From: Thermodesulfatator sp.
GTDB lineage: Bacteria > Desulfobacterota > Thermodesulfobacteria > Thermodesulfobacteriales > Thermodesulfobacteriaceae
NCBI GenBank assembly: GCA_003978075.1
Contig: QOAM01000118.1
Span: 1-6,242 of the forward strand
Direction: 5' to 3'
DNA: 6,242 nucleotides
In this document: piece by piece, positions 1 through 5,960 of the stretch
Layout: every line of letters begins with the position of its first letter
How positions within the stretch are numbered: the stretch's first letter is position 1
The notes under the pieces: model-generated
What the model was told of the DNA's origin: nothing
Database searches by the model: none
The model's input: only the letters and a program-made list of their open reading frames with translations
Made by a program: the position numbers and the translations under genes

Positions 1-148
1 TGTCTTCGGGGTGGTGTTTGAGGTGGACTTCCCGGTGAGCTAGCCCCAGATGTTTAAACAGCCAGGAGAAAAACTCCTGGGGGACGAATTCTTGCCAGTG
101 TCCGAGTTCTTCTAGAAATTTCTCGGTAAAGAGGTTATTTTGTTTCAT
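1..148 (-). CDS. Unidentified protein, N-terminal part only (runs off the left edge)
   Basis: An open frame reads leftward from an ATG at 148-146 and is still open at the window edge, giving 49 residues that begin MKQNNLFTEKFLEELGHWQE. The start is supported by a good ribosome site, AGGAGG (complement of 156-161), seven bases before the ATG. The peptide is rich in aromatic and charged residues (WQEF, FFSWLF, several His near the end) and looks like a soluble helical N-terminus, with no signal peptide or membrane segment. I do not recognise the family. A transposase N-terminus is conceivable because a hairpin sits just upstream, but nothing in the visible residues proves it. Confidence 0.6.
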   Translation of the reverse strand, partial: MKQNNLFTEKFLEELGHWQEFVPQEFFSWLFKHLGLAHREVHLKHHPED

Positions 149-172
149 AACGATACCTCCTACTAGTTTTAT

Positions 173-202
173 GAGGGGACCTCTTTTGAGCGGGGTCCCC
201 TC
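173..202. other. Stable hairpin in the leader of the left-edge gene
   Basis: A perfect 9-bp inverted repeat (GAGGGGACC at 173-181, GGTCCCCTC at 194-202) encloses a 12-nt loop. It lies about 24 bp upstream of the minus-strand ATG at 148, so on that strand it sits in or near the 5' leader, just before the ribosome site. It could limit read-through translation, as hairpins upstream of some transposase genes do, or act as an attenuator. On the plus strand it is followed by CCCTTATTT, a poor T tract, so it could also be a weak terminator for something upstream, although no plus-strand gene is visible there. Confidence 0.6.
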
Positions 203-210
203 CCTTATTT

Positions 211-437
211 ACTCCCCAGACACAGAAATTTAAATAACGCCTCAAATCCACACAAAACGTCGAAGAGCCAAAAATGTTCCAGAGATTTAGAAGAGATCAG
301 CGGTATGCGGCATTCTTCAGGTTGTAGGCTATCCAAAAGATGGGGACCACTTCAGTCTCCCCAGTTGGGGTAAGGCAACCATGCCGGAGCTGGGGTGTGA
401 GATGAGGTGAGGGACTTTCCCTGGAACAAGTGGGGAC
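211..437. other. Intergenic region with no gene recognised
   Basis: This stretch between the hairpin and the ku promoter holds no convincing gene on either strand. A minus-strand frame covering part of it (705-352) is antisense to ku and lacks a ribosome site. The only local structure is a short palindrome, CCCC-AGTT-GGGG, at 359-370. A weak minus-strand promoter for the left-edge gene may lie around 215-250, but matches to consensus are too poor to call. The sequence could be decayed DNA. Confidence 0.4.
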
Positions 438-465
438 TTTGGCTAGAATATCCACCCCTTATAAT
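438..465 (+). promoter_or_regulatory. Sigma-70-type promoter for ku-ligD
   Basis: There is a perfect -10 hexamer TATAAT at 460-465. A weaker -35 candidate TTTGGC lies at 438-443 with a 16-bp spacer. The predicted transcription start is near 472, about 25 nt before the chosen ku ATG. This spacing argues against the in-frame TTG at 475 as the ku start, because it would sit almost on the transcription start without a ribosome site. Confidence 0.6.
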
Positions 466-495
466 GATTAGAAGTTGCCCAAAAAGGAGGCAGGG

Positions 496-1293
496 ATGAA
501 GGCCCTCTGGTCGGGAGTCCTCAAGATAGGTCTGGTAACCATTCCCATCAAGCTTTATCAGGCGGTGGTCAAGCGCCCTCTGTCCTTCCATTTGGTGCAT
601 AGGTCCTGCGGTTCCCGTGTCAGTTATCTCAAATATTGCCCGCGATGCGGAAGGACCCTGAAGGATGAGGAAATCCAAAGGGCCTACTTTTTGGACAAAG
701 AGCACTTCGTGGTCATCGAAGAGGAGGAGCTAGAGAGGTTGCGGCCAGCCTCCTCCAAGACCCTCGAGGTTCGCTGTTTCGTGAAGCCGGAGGAGATTCC
801 TCCTGTCTATTACGGAGATCCTTACTATCTCCTTCCGGAGGGCCAAGGGGCACAGGAGGCCTTTGAGGTCTTTTATCTGGCCATGCGAAGACGCGGATGT
901 GCGGCCCTGGGTTCGGCGGTGATCCGCCAAAAGGAGCATCCCTTTCTTCTACAGCCCTATGAGGGAAAGTTCTTGGCTACCAGCCTCCATTTTCAGCACG
1001 AGGTGGTAGCGGCTCCGGAGCTAGGGGTGCGCGTGGAAGAAGATCGGCTAGATCCCCGTTACCTCAAGTTGGCAGAGGAGGTGGTGGAGAGCTTCTCCGA
1101 GCCCTTTCAGCCTGAGACCTTGGTGGATCACTACACTCAGGCCCTTCTGGAGCTCATCGAGGCCAAGGCCAAGGGTGAGCGCTACGAGGCACGGGTGGAG
1201 GAGGAGAAGGCCAAGGTTATCAGCTTCATGGAGGCCCTGGAGGCCAGTCTTCGGGAGGCCCACCGGCGCAAGAAGCTCCGCAAGGCCGCCTGA
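496..1293 (+). CDS. ku: Ku protein, bacterial/archaeal homodimeric type
   Basis: This 265-residue protein is a single-domain prokaryotic Ku, the homodimeric ring that loads on DNA double-strand ends and recruits the ligase in non-homologous end joining. The hallmark N-terminus is clear (LWSGVLKIGLVTIPIKLY, about residues 4-21), followed by SFHLVH (30-35) and a Cys cluster (C38, C48, C51 in CPRCG) that may be structural or metal-binding. The middle matches the Ku bridge and core. The C-terminus is a short, highly basic tail (RRKKLRKAA), typical of DNA-contacting tails of bacterial Ku, and there is no extra SAP domain. The ATG at 496 is chosen because AAGGAGG (484-490) lies five bases upstream; an in-frame TTG at 475 is less likely. 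The gene overlaps ligD by one base (TGATG), so the two are translationally coupled. Confidence 0.95.
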   Translation: MKALWSGVLKIGLVTIPIKLYQAVVKRPLSFHLVHRSCGSRVSYLKYCPRCGRTLKDEEIQRAYFLDKEHFVVIEEEELERLRPASSKTLEVRCFVKPEEIPPVYYGDPYYLLPEGQGAQEAFEVFYLAMRRRGCAALGSAVIRQKEHPFLLQPYEGKFLATSLHFQHEVVAAPELGVRVEEDRLDPRYLKLAEEVVESFSEPFQPETLVDHYTQALLELIEAKAKGERYEARVEEEKAKVISFMEALEASLREAHRRKKLRKAA

Positions 1294-2198
1294 TGCTCCC
1301 CCAGACCATCAAGCCCATGCTGGCCAAGCTTTCGGAACCCTTTGACTCTCCGCGTTTTCTTTACGAAATCAAGTGGGACGGCACCCGAGCCCTCTTTTTC
1401 ATGGAAAAGGGCAAGCTGCGCATCCAGAATCGCCGCCTACGAGATATCACCTACCGCTATCCGGAATTTGGGGATCTTCCCCTTCTTTTTCCCAAAACCG
1501 GGCTAGTGCTTGACGGGGAGATCGTGGTCCTTTCCGGGGGCAAGCCCTCTTTTCGTCTCCTTCAGGAGAGGGAACATGTGGTCAGCCGAATCAAGATCGA
1601 GGCCCTTTCGCGGCGTCTCCCGGCCACCTATATGGTCTTCGATCTCTTGTATCTCGAGGGGCGACCCGTGATGGAGAGACCTCTCGAGGAGCGGCGTAAG
1701 CTCCTGAGAGAGATCCTGCCAGAGTCTCCGTATTTGGTGGAATCTCGGTATGTGCTGGAGAAGGGCCGGGCCTTTTTCGAGAAAGTGGTGGCTGAAGGTC
1801 TGGAGGGGGTGATGGCCAAGGCCCTGGAGAGTCCCTACCTTCCGGGGAAAAGGGTGGATTTCTGGCTAAAATTTAAGCCCCGGAAACGCTGTGCCTGTCT
1901 CATCGTGGGCTATCTCCTCCGGCCGGACGGAACCCTCAAGAGCCTTCTTGTGGCGGAACCCACCCCGGAGGGCTTGATCTATCGCGGAAAGGCTGCCAGC
2001 GGCCTTTCCCTCCAAGAGGCCTCAGACCTCTTGAGCCGGCTTCGAGCTTTGGAAAGGCCTGCCCCTCCTTCCTTAAAGGGGAGGCGTTTCCCCAAGGGAG
2101 TCCACTGGGTTTCCCCACACCTATCCTGTCAGGTATCCTTTCAGGAGCTCACCTCCGAGGGGTGCTTTCGGGCCCCGGTAGTAGAAAAACTGACTTAA
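1293..2198 (+). CDS. ligD: ATP-dependent DNA ligase, LigD ligase domain only
   Basis: This 301-residue ATP-dependent DNA ligase is the sealing enzyme of Ku-dependent end joining. All nucleotidyltransferase motifs are visible: motif I with the adenylated lysine K27 in EIKWDGTR (25-32); the following conserved arginines in QNRRLRD (45-51); motif III LDGEI (73-77); motif IIIa YMVFDLLYL (113-121); motif IV EGVMAK (171-176); and motif V WLKFK (191-195). The C-terminal third (about 200-301) fits the OB-fold. The polymerase/primase and phosphoesterase domains of large LigD proteins such as the mycobacterial one are absent, so these must be separate or lacking. It starts inside the ku stop codon with only a weak ribosome site, which suggests coupled translation from ku. 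Its stop codon overlaps that of the convergent trpB2. Confidence 0.93.
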   Translation: MLPQTIKPMLAKLSEPFDSPRFLYEIKWDGTRALFFMEKGKLRIQNRRLRDITYRYPEFGDLPLLFPKTGLVLDGEIVVLSGGKPSFRLLQEREHVVSRIKIEALSRRLPATYMVFDLLYLEGRPVMERPLEERRKLLREILPESPYLVESRYVLEKGRAFFEKVVAEGLEGVMAKALESPYLPGKRVDFWLKFKPRKRCACLIVGYLLRPDGTLKSLLVAEPTPEGLIYRGKAASGLSLQEASDLLSRLRALERPAPPSLKGRRFPKGVHWVSPHLSCQVSFQELTSEGCFRAPVVEKLT

Positions 2199-3559
2199 AG
2201 GCCTGTGGGGAATTTGGGGAGAGCTTCCAAGGCCTTTTGGATCAATTCTTCGGGATACTCGTAGTCCTCTAGGCGCCCCTCGAGGTAGGCCTCGTAGGCG
2301 GAAAGGTCGAAGTGTCCGTGGCCGCTGAAGTTGAAGACGATGACCTTTTCCTCTCCGGTTTCTCGACAGCGCAAGGCTTCGTCCACCACGGCCCGAATGG
2401 CGTGACTGGTTTCGGGAGCAGGGACGATGCCCTCGGTGCGGGCAAAGAGGACCGCGGCCTCAAAACAGGCCGTCTGGGGATAGGCCCGGGGCTTGATCAC
2501 TCCGCTCTTGACCAACTGGCAGAGCAGCGGGGCGTCTCCATGGTAGCGCAGACCCCCGGCGTGGATCCCCGGGGGCTCGAAGGTATGCCCCAAGGTGTAC
2601 ATGAGAAGGAGGGGCGTTAGTCCAGCAGTGTCACCGTAATCGTAAGTGTAGATCCCCTTGGTAAGAGTGGGGCAGCTCGCGGGTTCCACGGCAATGACCT
2701 CCGCGGAGAGTCGTCCTTCAAGGATTTCTCCGATGAAGGGGAAGGAAAAGCCCCCGAAGTTGCTCCCTCCACCCACGCAGCCGATGAGGATGTCGGGTTT
2801 TTCTCCCACCAAGGCTAGCTGTTTCTGGGTCTCCAGCCCGATGATCGTCTGGTGGAGGAGGACATGGTTGAGGACGCTCCCTAGGGCGTAGTTGGTGTCC
2901 TCATGGGTGGCCGCGTCCTCCACGGCCTCAGAGATGGCGATCCCTAAGCTCCCCGGGGTCTCTGGATTTTGGGAAAGGATGCGCCGTCCGGCTTGGGTGC
3001 GCTCCGAAGGGGAGGGGAAGACCTCGGCACCCCAGAGGTGGATGAGGGTGCGGCGGTAGGGCTTTTGCTCATAGCTCACCCGCACCATATAGACGGTGCA
3101 GGAGAGACCGAAGAGGCGGCAGGCAAAGGAGAGGGCGCTACCCCATTGTCCGGCTCCGGTTTCGGTGGCCAGACGCCGGATGCCCTCTTTTTTGTTGTAG
3201 TAGGCCTGAGCCACGGCGGTGTTGGGCTTGTGGCTTCCCGGAGGGCTTACGCTTTCATCCTTGTAGTAGATACGGGCTGGAGTTTGGAGGGCCTCCTCCA
3301 AGGCCAAGGCTCGCCGAAGCGGCGTAGGACGCCAGAGGCGATACACTCGCCGCACCTCTTCGGGGATCTCGATCCAAGGCTCGGAACTCATCTCCTGTTC
3401 GATGAGGGCCTGGGGAAAGATGCGTCGCAGGTCGTCGGGATTCACCGGCTTTCCCGTACGGGGATCGAGGGGAGGAGCTGGGGGTTCCGGAAGGCGGGGG
3501 ATGAGATTGAACCAGGCCTCGGGGAGCTCCTTTTCTGCAAGCAGAATCTTCTTTTCCAA
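2195..3559 (-). CDS. trpB2: Tryptophan synthase beta chain, TrpB2 type
   Basis: This 454-residue PLP enzyme joins indole and L-serine to make tryptophan in the cytoplasm. The extended N-terminus, the length of about 450 residues and the overall pattern fit the TrpB2 subfamily of archaea and thermophilic bacteria rather than the ~400-residue TrpB1. Visible features are the Schiff-base lysine K111 in GSHKPNTA, ETGAGQWG (133-140), the phosphate-binding loop GCVGGGSN (260-267), EPASCPTLTKG (292-302) and FNFSGHGHFD (409-418). TrpB2 enzymes often work without TrpA as indole-salvage enzymes. No trpA or other trp gene is adjacent, which fits that role. The start is a TTG at 3559-3557, supported by GGAGGAGG (complement of 3564-3571) four bases upstream. 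It converges on ligD with a 4-bp overlap. Confidence 0.93.
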   Translation of the reverse strand: MEKKILLAEKELPEAWFNLIPRLPEPPAPPLDPRTGKPVNPDDLRRIFPQALIEQEMSSEPWIEIPEEVRRVYRLWRPTPLRRALALEEALQTPARIYYKDESVSPPGSHKPNTAVAQAYYNKKEGIRRLATETGAGQWGSALSFACRLFGLSCTVYMVRVSYEQKPYRRTLIHLWGAEVFPSPSERTQAGRRILSQNPETPGSLGIAISEAVEDAATHEDTNYALGSVLNHVLLHQTIIGLETQKQLALVGEKPDILIGCVGGGSNFGGFSFPFIGEILEGRLSAEVIAVEPASCPTLTKGIYTYDYGDTAGLTPLLLMYTLGHTFEPPGIHAGGLRYHGDAPLLCQLVKSGVIKPRAYPQTACFEAAVLFARTEGIVPAPETSHAIRAVVDEALRCRETGEEKVIVFNFSGHGHFDLSAYEAYLEGRLEDYEYPEELIQKALEALPKFPTGL

Positions 3560-3650
3560 GGGTCCTCCTCCCAGGAAATTTCTCAGACTTTACCAGAGGC
3601 TGCGCCGAACGCCAAACAGGGGAGGCGGGGCCTAGGGCCTCAAAGTTAAA

Positions 3651-3679
3651 TTTCTAAAGTAGATTTAGATACTTGACAA
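3651..3679 (-). promoter_or_regulatory. Probable trpB2 promoter
   Basis: On the minus strand TTGTCA (3679-3674) resembles a -35 box (5 of 6) and TAGAAA (3656-3651) resembles a -10 box (4 of 6), with an ideal 17-bp spacer. The resulting leader to the TTG start would be roughly 85 nt. The -35 box uses the same base pairs as the plus-strand TTGACA of the divergent rubredoxin gene. This is a consensus match only. Confidence 0.4.
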
Positions 3680-3701
3680 ATTCTTTTAATGTTTAATTAA
3701 A
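3673..3701 (+). promoter_or_regulatory. Probable promoter of the rubredoxin-ferritin operon
   Basis: A perfect -35 hexamer TTGACA lies at 3673-3678 in a very AT-rich stretch. The -10 box is less certain: ATTAAA at 3696-3701 has a 17-bp spacer, and TAATTA at 3694-3699 has 15. A predicted start near 3708 leaves a short leader before the rubredoxin gene. The -35 box overlaps that of the divergent trpB2 promoter. Confidence 0.5.
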
Positions 3702-3735
3702 AAGAGTTCAAAAATTTCAAAAAAGGATCATGGCG

Positions 3736-3963
3736 ATGAACTTTGAAGGGCTTGGATCTTCCACCACCAATTGCGGCTATATGTATGTACCCGCTAAGGG
3801 GGATCGGAAGGGAAAGATTCCTCCCGGGACTCCCTTTGGGGAACTCCCGGAGGACCGGCGGTGCCCGGTCTGCGGGGCCAGTAAGAAGGCAAATCGGTAT
3901 GAGGGATATCCCGCGGGGCAAGCCCCTATTTGCTGCGGGCAACCCATGATCTCCATGGACTAG
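3736..3963 (+). CDS. Rubredoxin-like small iron protein with altered cysteine set
   Basis: This 75-residue protein carries most of a rubredoxin fold: CGYMYVPAKGD (13-23), IPPGTPFGELPED (28-40) and CPVCG (43-47). Normal rubredoxin has two CxxCG knuckles binding one Fe. Here the first cysteine of the N-terminal knuckle is Thr10 (TTNCGY), leaving C13, C43 and C46. An extra C-terminal segment, PICCGQPM (64-71), resembles the CCGxPM motif of desulfoferrodoxin/desulforedoxin and could give the missing ligand through C66 or C67. Its likely role is electron transfer or iron sensing in the cytoplasm of an anaerobe. ATG 3736 lies eight bases after AAAAGGA (3721-3727); ATG 3730, adding two residues, is only two bases away and is less likely. 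Ferritin follows 59 bp downstream, probably in the same transcript. Confidence 0.8.
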   Translation: MNFEGLGSSTTNCGYMYVPAKGDRKGKIPPGTPFGELPEDRRCPVCGASKKANRYEGYPAGQAPICCGQPMISMD

Positions 3964-4022
3964 GAAAGGTTGCTCCTTCTGCAAAAACATGCCATAAACT
4001 CTCTAAAAAAGGAGGTGAGAGC

Positions 4023-4544
4023 ATGCTTTCGGAGAAGATGGAAGAGGCCTTAAACGAACAGATCAAATGGGAGCTCTATTCCGCCTATCTTTACCTTTCC
4101 ATGGCCGCCTATTTCGAGGATCTGGGGCTTGAGGGGTTTGCCCATTGGATGAAGGCCCAAAGTGCCGAGGAGACCATGCATGCCCTTAAATTCTACAAGT
4201 TCATCAACGAGCGCAACGGGCGGGTGAGGCTGCAGGAGATCCCTCAGCCTCCCACGGAATGGGAATCTCCCCTGGCTTGCCTGGAGTACGCCCTGAATCA
4301 TGAAAGGGAGGTCACCCGGCGCATCAACAACCTCATGCGTTTTGCCAAAGAAGAGGGGGACCACGCCACGGAGATCTTCCTCCAGTGGTTCGTCTCCGAA
4401 CAGGTGGAAGAGGAAGACTCCTTCGGTCGGCTGGTGAACAAGATGAAGCTGGTGAAAGAGGCCCCGCAGGGGCTCTTTCACCTGGATCGGGAGCTGGCGG
4501 CCCGACCTTTGGATCTCACCCTCCTCACCCAGGAGCTAGCTTAG
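4023..4544 (+). CDS. ftnA: Ferritin, non-haem bacterial type (FtnA-like)
   Basis: This 173-residue four-helix-bundle ferritin is the subunit of a 24-mer shell that oxidises Fe(II) and stores Fe(III). The di-iron ferroxidase ligands sit at the same numbers as in E. coli FtnA: E17, E50, H53, E94, Q127 and E130. E49, E126 and E129 are also present and could form the third iron site (site C). No haem-binding methionine signature of bacterioferritin is evident and the length is standard, so ferritin is preferred. The ATG at 4023 follows an excellent ribosome site, GGAGGTGA (4011-4018). An upstream in-frame start at 3930 would lie inside the rubredoxin gene and is rejected. The preceding rubredoxin could supply electrons for iron release or peroxide defence. 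The 3' end overlaps the convergent tolQ by 9 bp. Confidence 0.95.
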   Translation: MLSEKMEEALNEQIKWELYSAYLYLSMAAYFEDLGLEGFAHWMKAQSAEETMHALKFYKFINERNGRVRLQEIPQPPTEWESPLACLEYALNHEREVTRRINNLMRFAKEEGDHATEIFLQWFVSEQVEEEDSFGRLVNKMKLVKEAPQGLFHLDRELAARPLDLTLLTQELA

Positions 4545-5231
4545 GGCTTGGGAGAGGAGATCGCGCTCGCACAGGGCCAGCAAGCGCTTTTCCAGACGGG
4601 CGAGGTCTTCGAGGAAGGCCTCGCCCGCGCGTGTAAAATAGTTGTAGGCCACCACCGCGGGAATGGCTGCCAGAAGGCCCATGGCCGTAGAGATGAGGGC
4701 CTCGGCGATGCCCGGGGCCACGGTGGCCAGGCTGGCGCTTCCTTTGAGTCCGATGCGATGGAAGGCGGCCATGATCCCCCAGACCGTGCCAAAAAGGCCG
4801 ATAAAAGGGGCGGTGTTCCCCACCGTGGCTAGAAACCCCAGATAAGTAGGGAAGTCGCGGGTGCGCTCTTCCCGGATACGGGCCCATTCCGAAAGGAGCA
4901 TTTCCCGCAGTCCTTGAAACCAGAGGAGCCGTAAAGAAGGTTCCTGCGGGCAGGAAAAGTCTTTTTTGAGCCGGGCAAAGGCCTGAAGGTAATCGCGCAG
5001 GATGCGCCGCAAAAGACCCCGCGGCAAGCGCTCCAGGACCTCCGAAAGACTCCCCGAATCCTCCCTTCGGGAAAAGGCCTCCTCCAAGGCCTCAAGCCCC
5101 TGACGGGCCTCCCGTACGGCCCGCCACTTGGCCAGAATAACCGCCCAGGTGAACACGGAGAGCAGGAAGAGAATGGCCAGGGTGAGCTTGCCCATGGGCC
5201 CCATAGAGAGCATCAGAGACCACAGGTTCAT
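4536..5231 (-). CDS. tolQ: TolQ/ExbB/MotA-family proton channel subunit
   Basis: This 231-residue inner-membrane protein belongs to the MotA/TolQ/ExbB family, which converts proton motive force into work at the outer membrane. Membrane segments are visible at about 16-35, 131-157 (FLATVGNTAPFIGLFGTVWG) and 172-198 (VAPGIAEALISTAMGLLAA), with a long charged cytoplasmic loop between the first two. T149 and T182 align by motif with the channel threonines of ExbB/TolQ, and E177 with the conserved glutamate of the third segment. I cannot separate TolQ from ExbB by sequence alone; the ~230-residue length fits TolQ. The start at 5231 overlaps the mqnD stop as ATGA, with GGGAGGGG just upstream; an ATG four codons earlier is less likely. 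The usual partner, tolR/exbD, does not follow. Confidence 0.88.
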   Translation of the reverse strand: MNLWSLMLSMGPMGKLTLAILFLLSVFTWAVILAKWRAVREARQGLEALEEAFSRREDSGSLSEVLERLPRGLLRRILRDYLQAFARLKKDFSCPQEPSLRLLWFQGLREMLLSEWARIREERTRDFPTYLGFLATVGNTAPFIGLFGTVWGIMAAFHRIGLKGSASLATVAPGIAEALISTAMGLLAAIPAVVAYNYFTRAGEAFLEDLARLEKRLLALCERDLLSQALS

Positions 5232-5785
5232 GGCCCCTCCCATAGCAGATCTTTTTTCGGCTGGCCTCCGGCCCGACGAACCAGTTCTTCAAGGGCCCTT
5301 CGGCCCTCCTCTCCTAGGTCCTCGGTGTAAGGGTTCACATAGGTCCGGATGTGGGCCTGAAGCACCTCGTAGGAGATTTCCTGGGCTCGGGAACGGATAA
5401 AGGGCAAGAGTTCCACAAAACGTTCCTGGGCCAACTTGAGAGATTGCCTCAAGGCCTGAGCTAGGGCCACTTTCACCTCTTGCGGAAGGTCCCGGCGCAC
5501 CAAAGGGCCTCCCAGAGGAATGGGAAGGCCCGTTTCTTCTTCCCACCAGGCCCCGAGATCTCGCACTACACGGAGACCGTAGGCCTGATAGACAAACCGC
5601 TCTTCGTGGATGAGGACCCCGGCTCGGGCCTTTTGCGAGGCCAAGGCGGGAAGGATCTGGTGATAGGGGACAAAACGCCGGCGCCGAGCCTGGGGAAAGG
5701 CCAGACGAAAAAGGAGATAGGCTGTGGTGTGCTCTCCGGGGAGGAGGACTTCCACTTGGGCCAGCTCCTCCGGAGAAAGGGAAGG
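5228..5785 (-). pseudogene. mqnD: MqnD (1,4-dihydroxy-6-naphthoate synthase), N-terminal third missing
   Basis: The reading frame matches the C-terminal two thirds of MqnD, which turns cyclic dehypoxanthine futalosine into 1,4-dihydroxy-6-naphthoate in the futalosine route to menaquinone. Recognisable parts are LLPGEHTTAYLL, GVLIHEERF (containing the histidine proposed as catalytic in this family) and DLGAWWEEETGLPIPLGG, followed by a complete C-terminus ending in a TGA that overlaps the tolQ ATG. MqnD is normally about 270-290 residues with an N-terminal lobe beginning around GxSPCPNDT. Here homology starts at about LSPEELA, so roughly 95 residues are lost. The frame stays open upstream to a TTG at 5839, but that stretch is AT-rich, has no ribosome site and is antisense to a DUF167 remnant. 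I therefore call the gene broken at about 5764-5790, by rearrangement or by a chimeric join. Confidence 0.8.
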
Positions 5786-5901
5786 CAAACAAACAGCTTG
5801 TCGAGGTTTTAGCAAAGCACTTTGGTGTGAAGAAATCAAGCGTTAAAATTTTAAAAGGCGAAACTTCTCATAATAAGGTAGTTGAAATCCCGCCTTCTTA
5901 G
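5764..5901 (+). pseudogene. DUF167/YggU family protein, C-terminal remnant
   Basis: A plus-strand frame ending at TAG 5899-5901 encodes the C-terminal ~42 residues of a DUF167 (YggU) protein: APPEKGKANKQLVE, then LAKHFGVKKSSVKILKGETSHNK and VVEIPPS. The GKAN, LAK-GV-KSSV and GETSxxK motifs are the family signature. Full proteins are about 95-105 residues, so roughly the first half is missing. Upstream of 5764 this frame is antisense mqnD and no longer resembles the family. There is no start codon or ribosome site near the break. The family is small, soluble and of unknown function, and occurs in bacteria and archaea. Base composition is AT-rich like the tRNA region on its right and unlike the GC-rich DNA on its left. 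The tRNA gene starts 32 bp after the stop. Confidence 0.8.
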
Positions 5902-5909
5902 GAAGAAGG
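5893..5909. repeat. Short perfect inverted repeat over the DUF167 stop codon
   Basis: CCTTCTT (5893-5899) and AAGAAGG (5903-5909) form a 7-bp stem with a 3-nt loop that includes the TAG stop of the DUF167 remnant. No T tract follows, so it is not a standard intrinsic terminator. It may be an RNA end-protecting or processing structure between the protein gene and the tRNA, or chance. Confidence 0.4.
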
Positions 5910-5960
5910 TAGGTTGCCAAGAAAATTTAAGTTGCCTCGGTGGCGCAGCCGGTAGCGCGT

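Noticed and set aside
359..370. CCCCAGTTGGGG palindrome as a terminator or operator
   Set aside because: It is only 4 bp per arm with no T tract and no second copy nearby; chance is sufficient.
475..495. TTG start for Ku at 475
   Set aside because: It lies about 10 bp after the TATAAT box, almost on the predicted transcription start, and its extra seven residues are simply the translated ribosome site region.
2969..3649. 226-codon plus-strand open frame
   Set aside because: It lies antisense to the strongly recognised trpB2 and runs into its upstream region, with no ribosome site and low-complexity Gly/Arg-rich translation. It is a shadow of GC-rich coding DNA.
3930..4022. Upstream start for ferritin at 3930
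   Set aside because: It would add a 31-residue extension overlapping the rubredoxin gene, whereas the ATG at 4023 has an excellent ribosome site and matches the standard ferritin N-terminus with E17 in register.
5480..5812. 110-codon plus-strand open frame across the mqnD/DUF167 junction
   Set aside because: It is antisense to mqnD over most of its length and is in a different frame from the DUF167 remnant. It has no family resemblance.
5786..5839. Extension of mqnD to a TTG start at 5839, giving a 203-residue protein
   Set aside because: The extra 18 residues do not resemble MqnD, there is no ribosome site before the TTG, and the plus strand of this stretch encodes clear DUF167 sequence.
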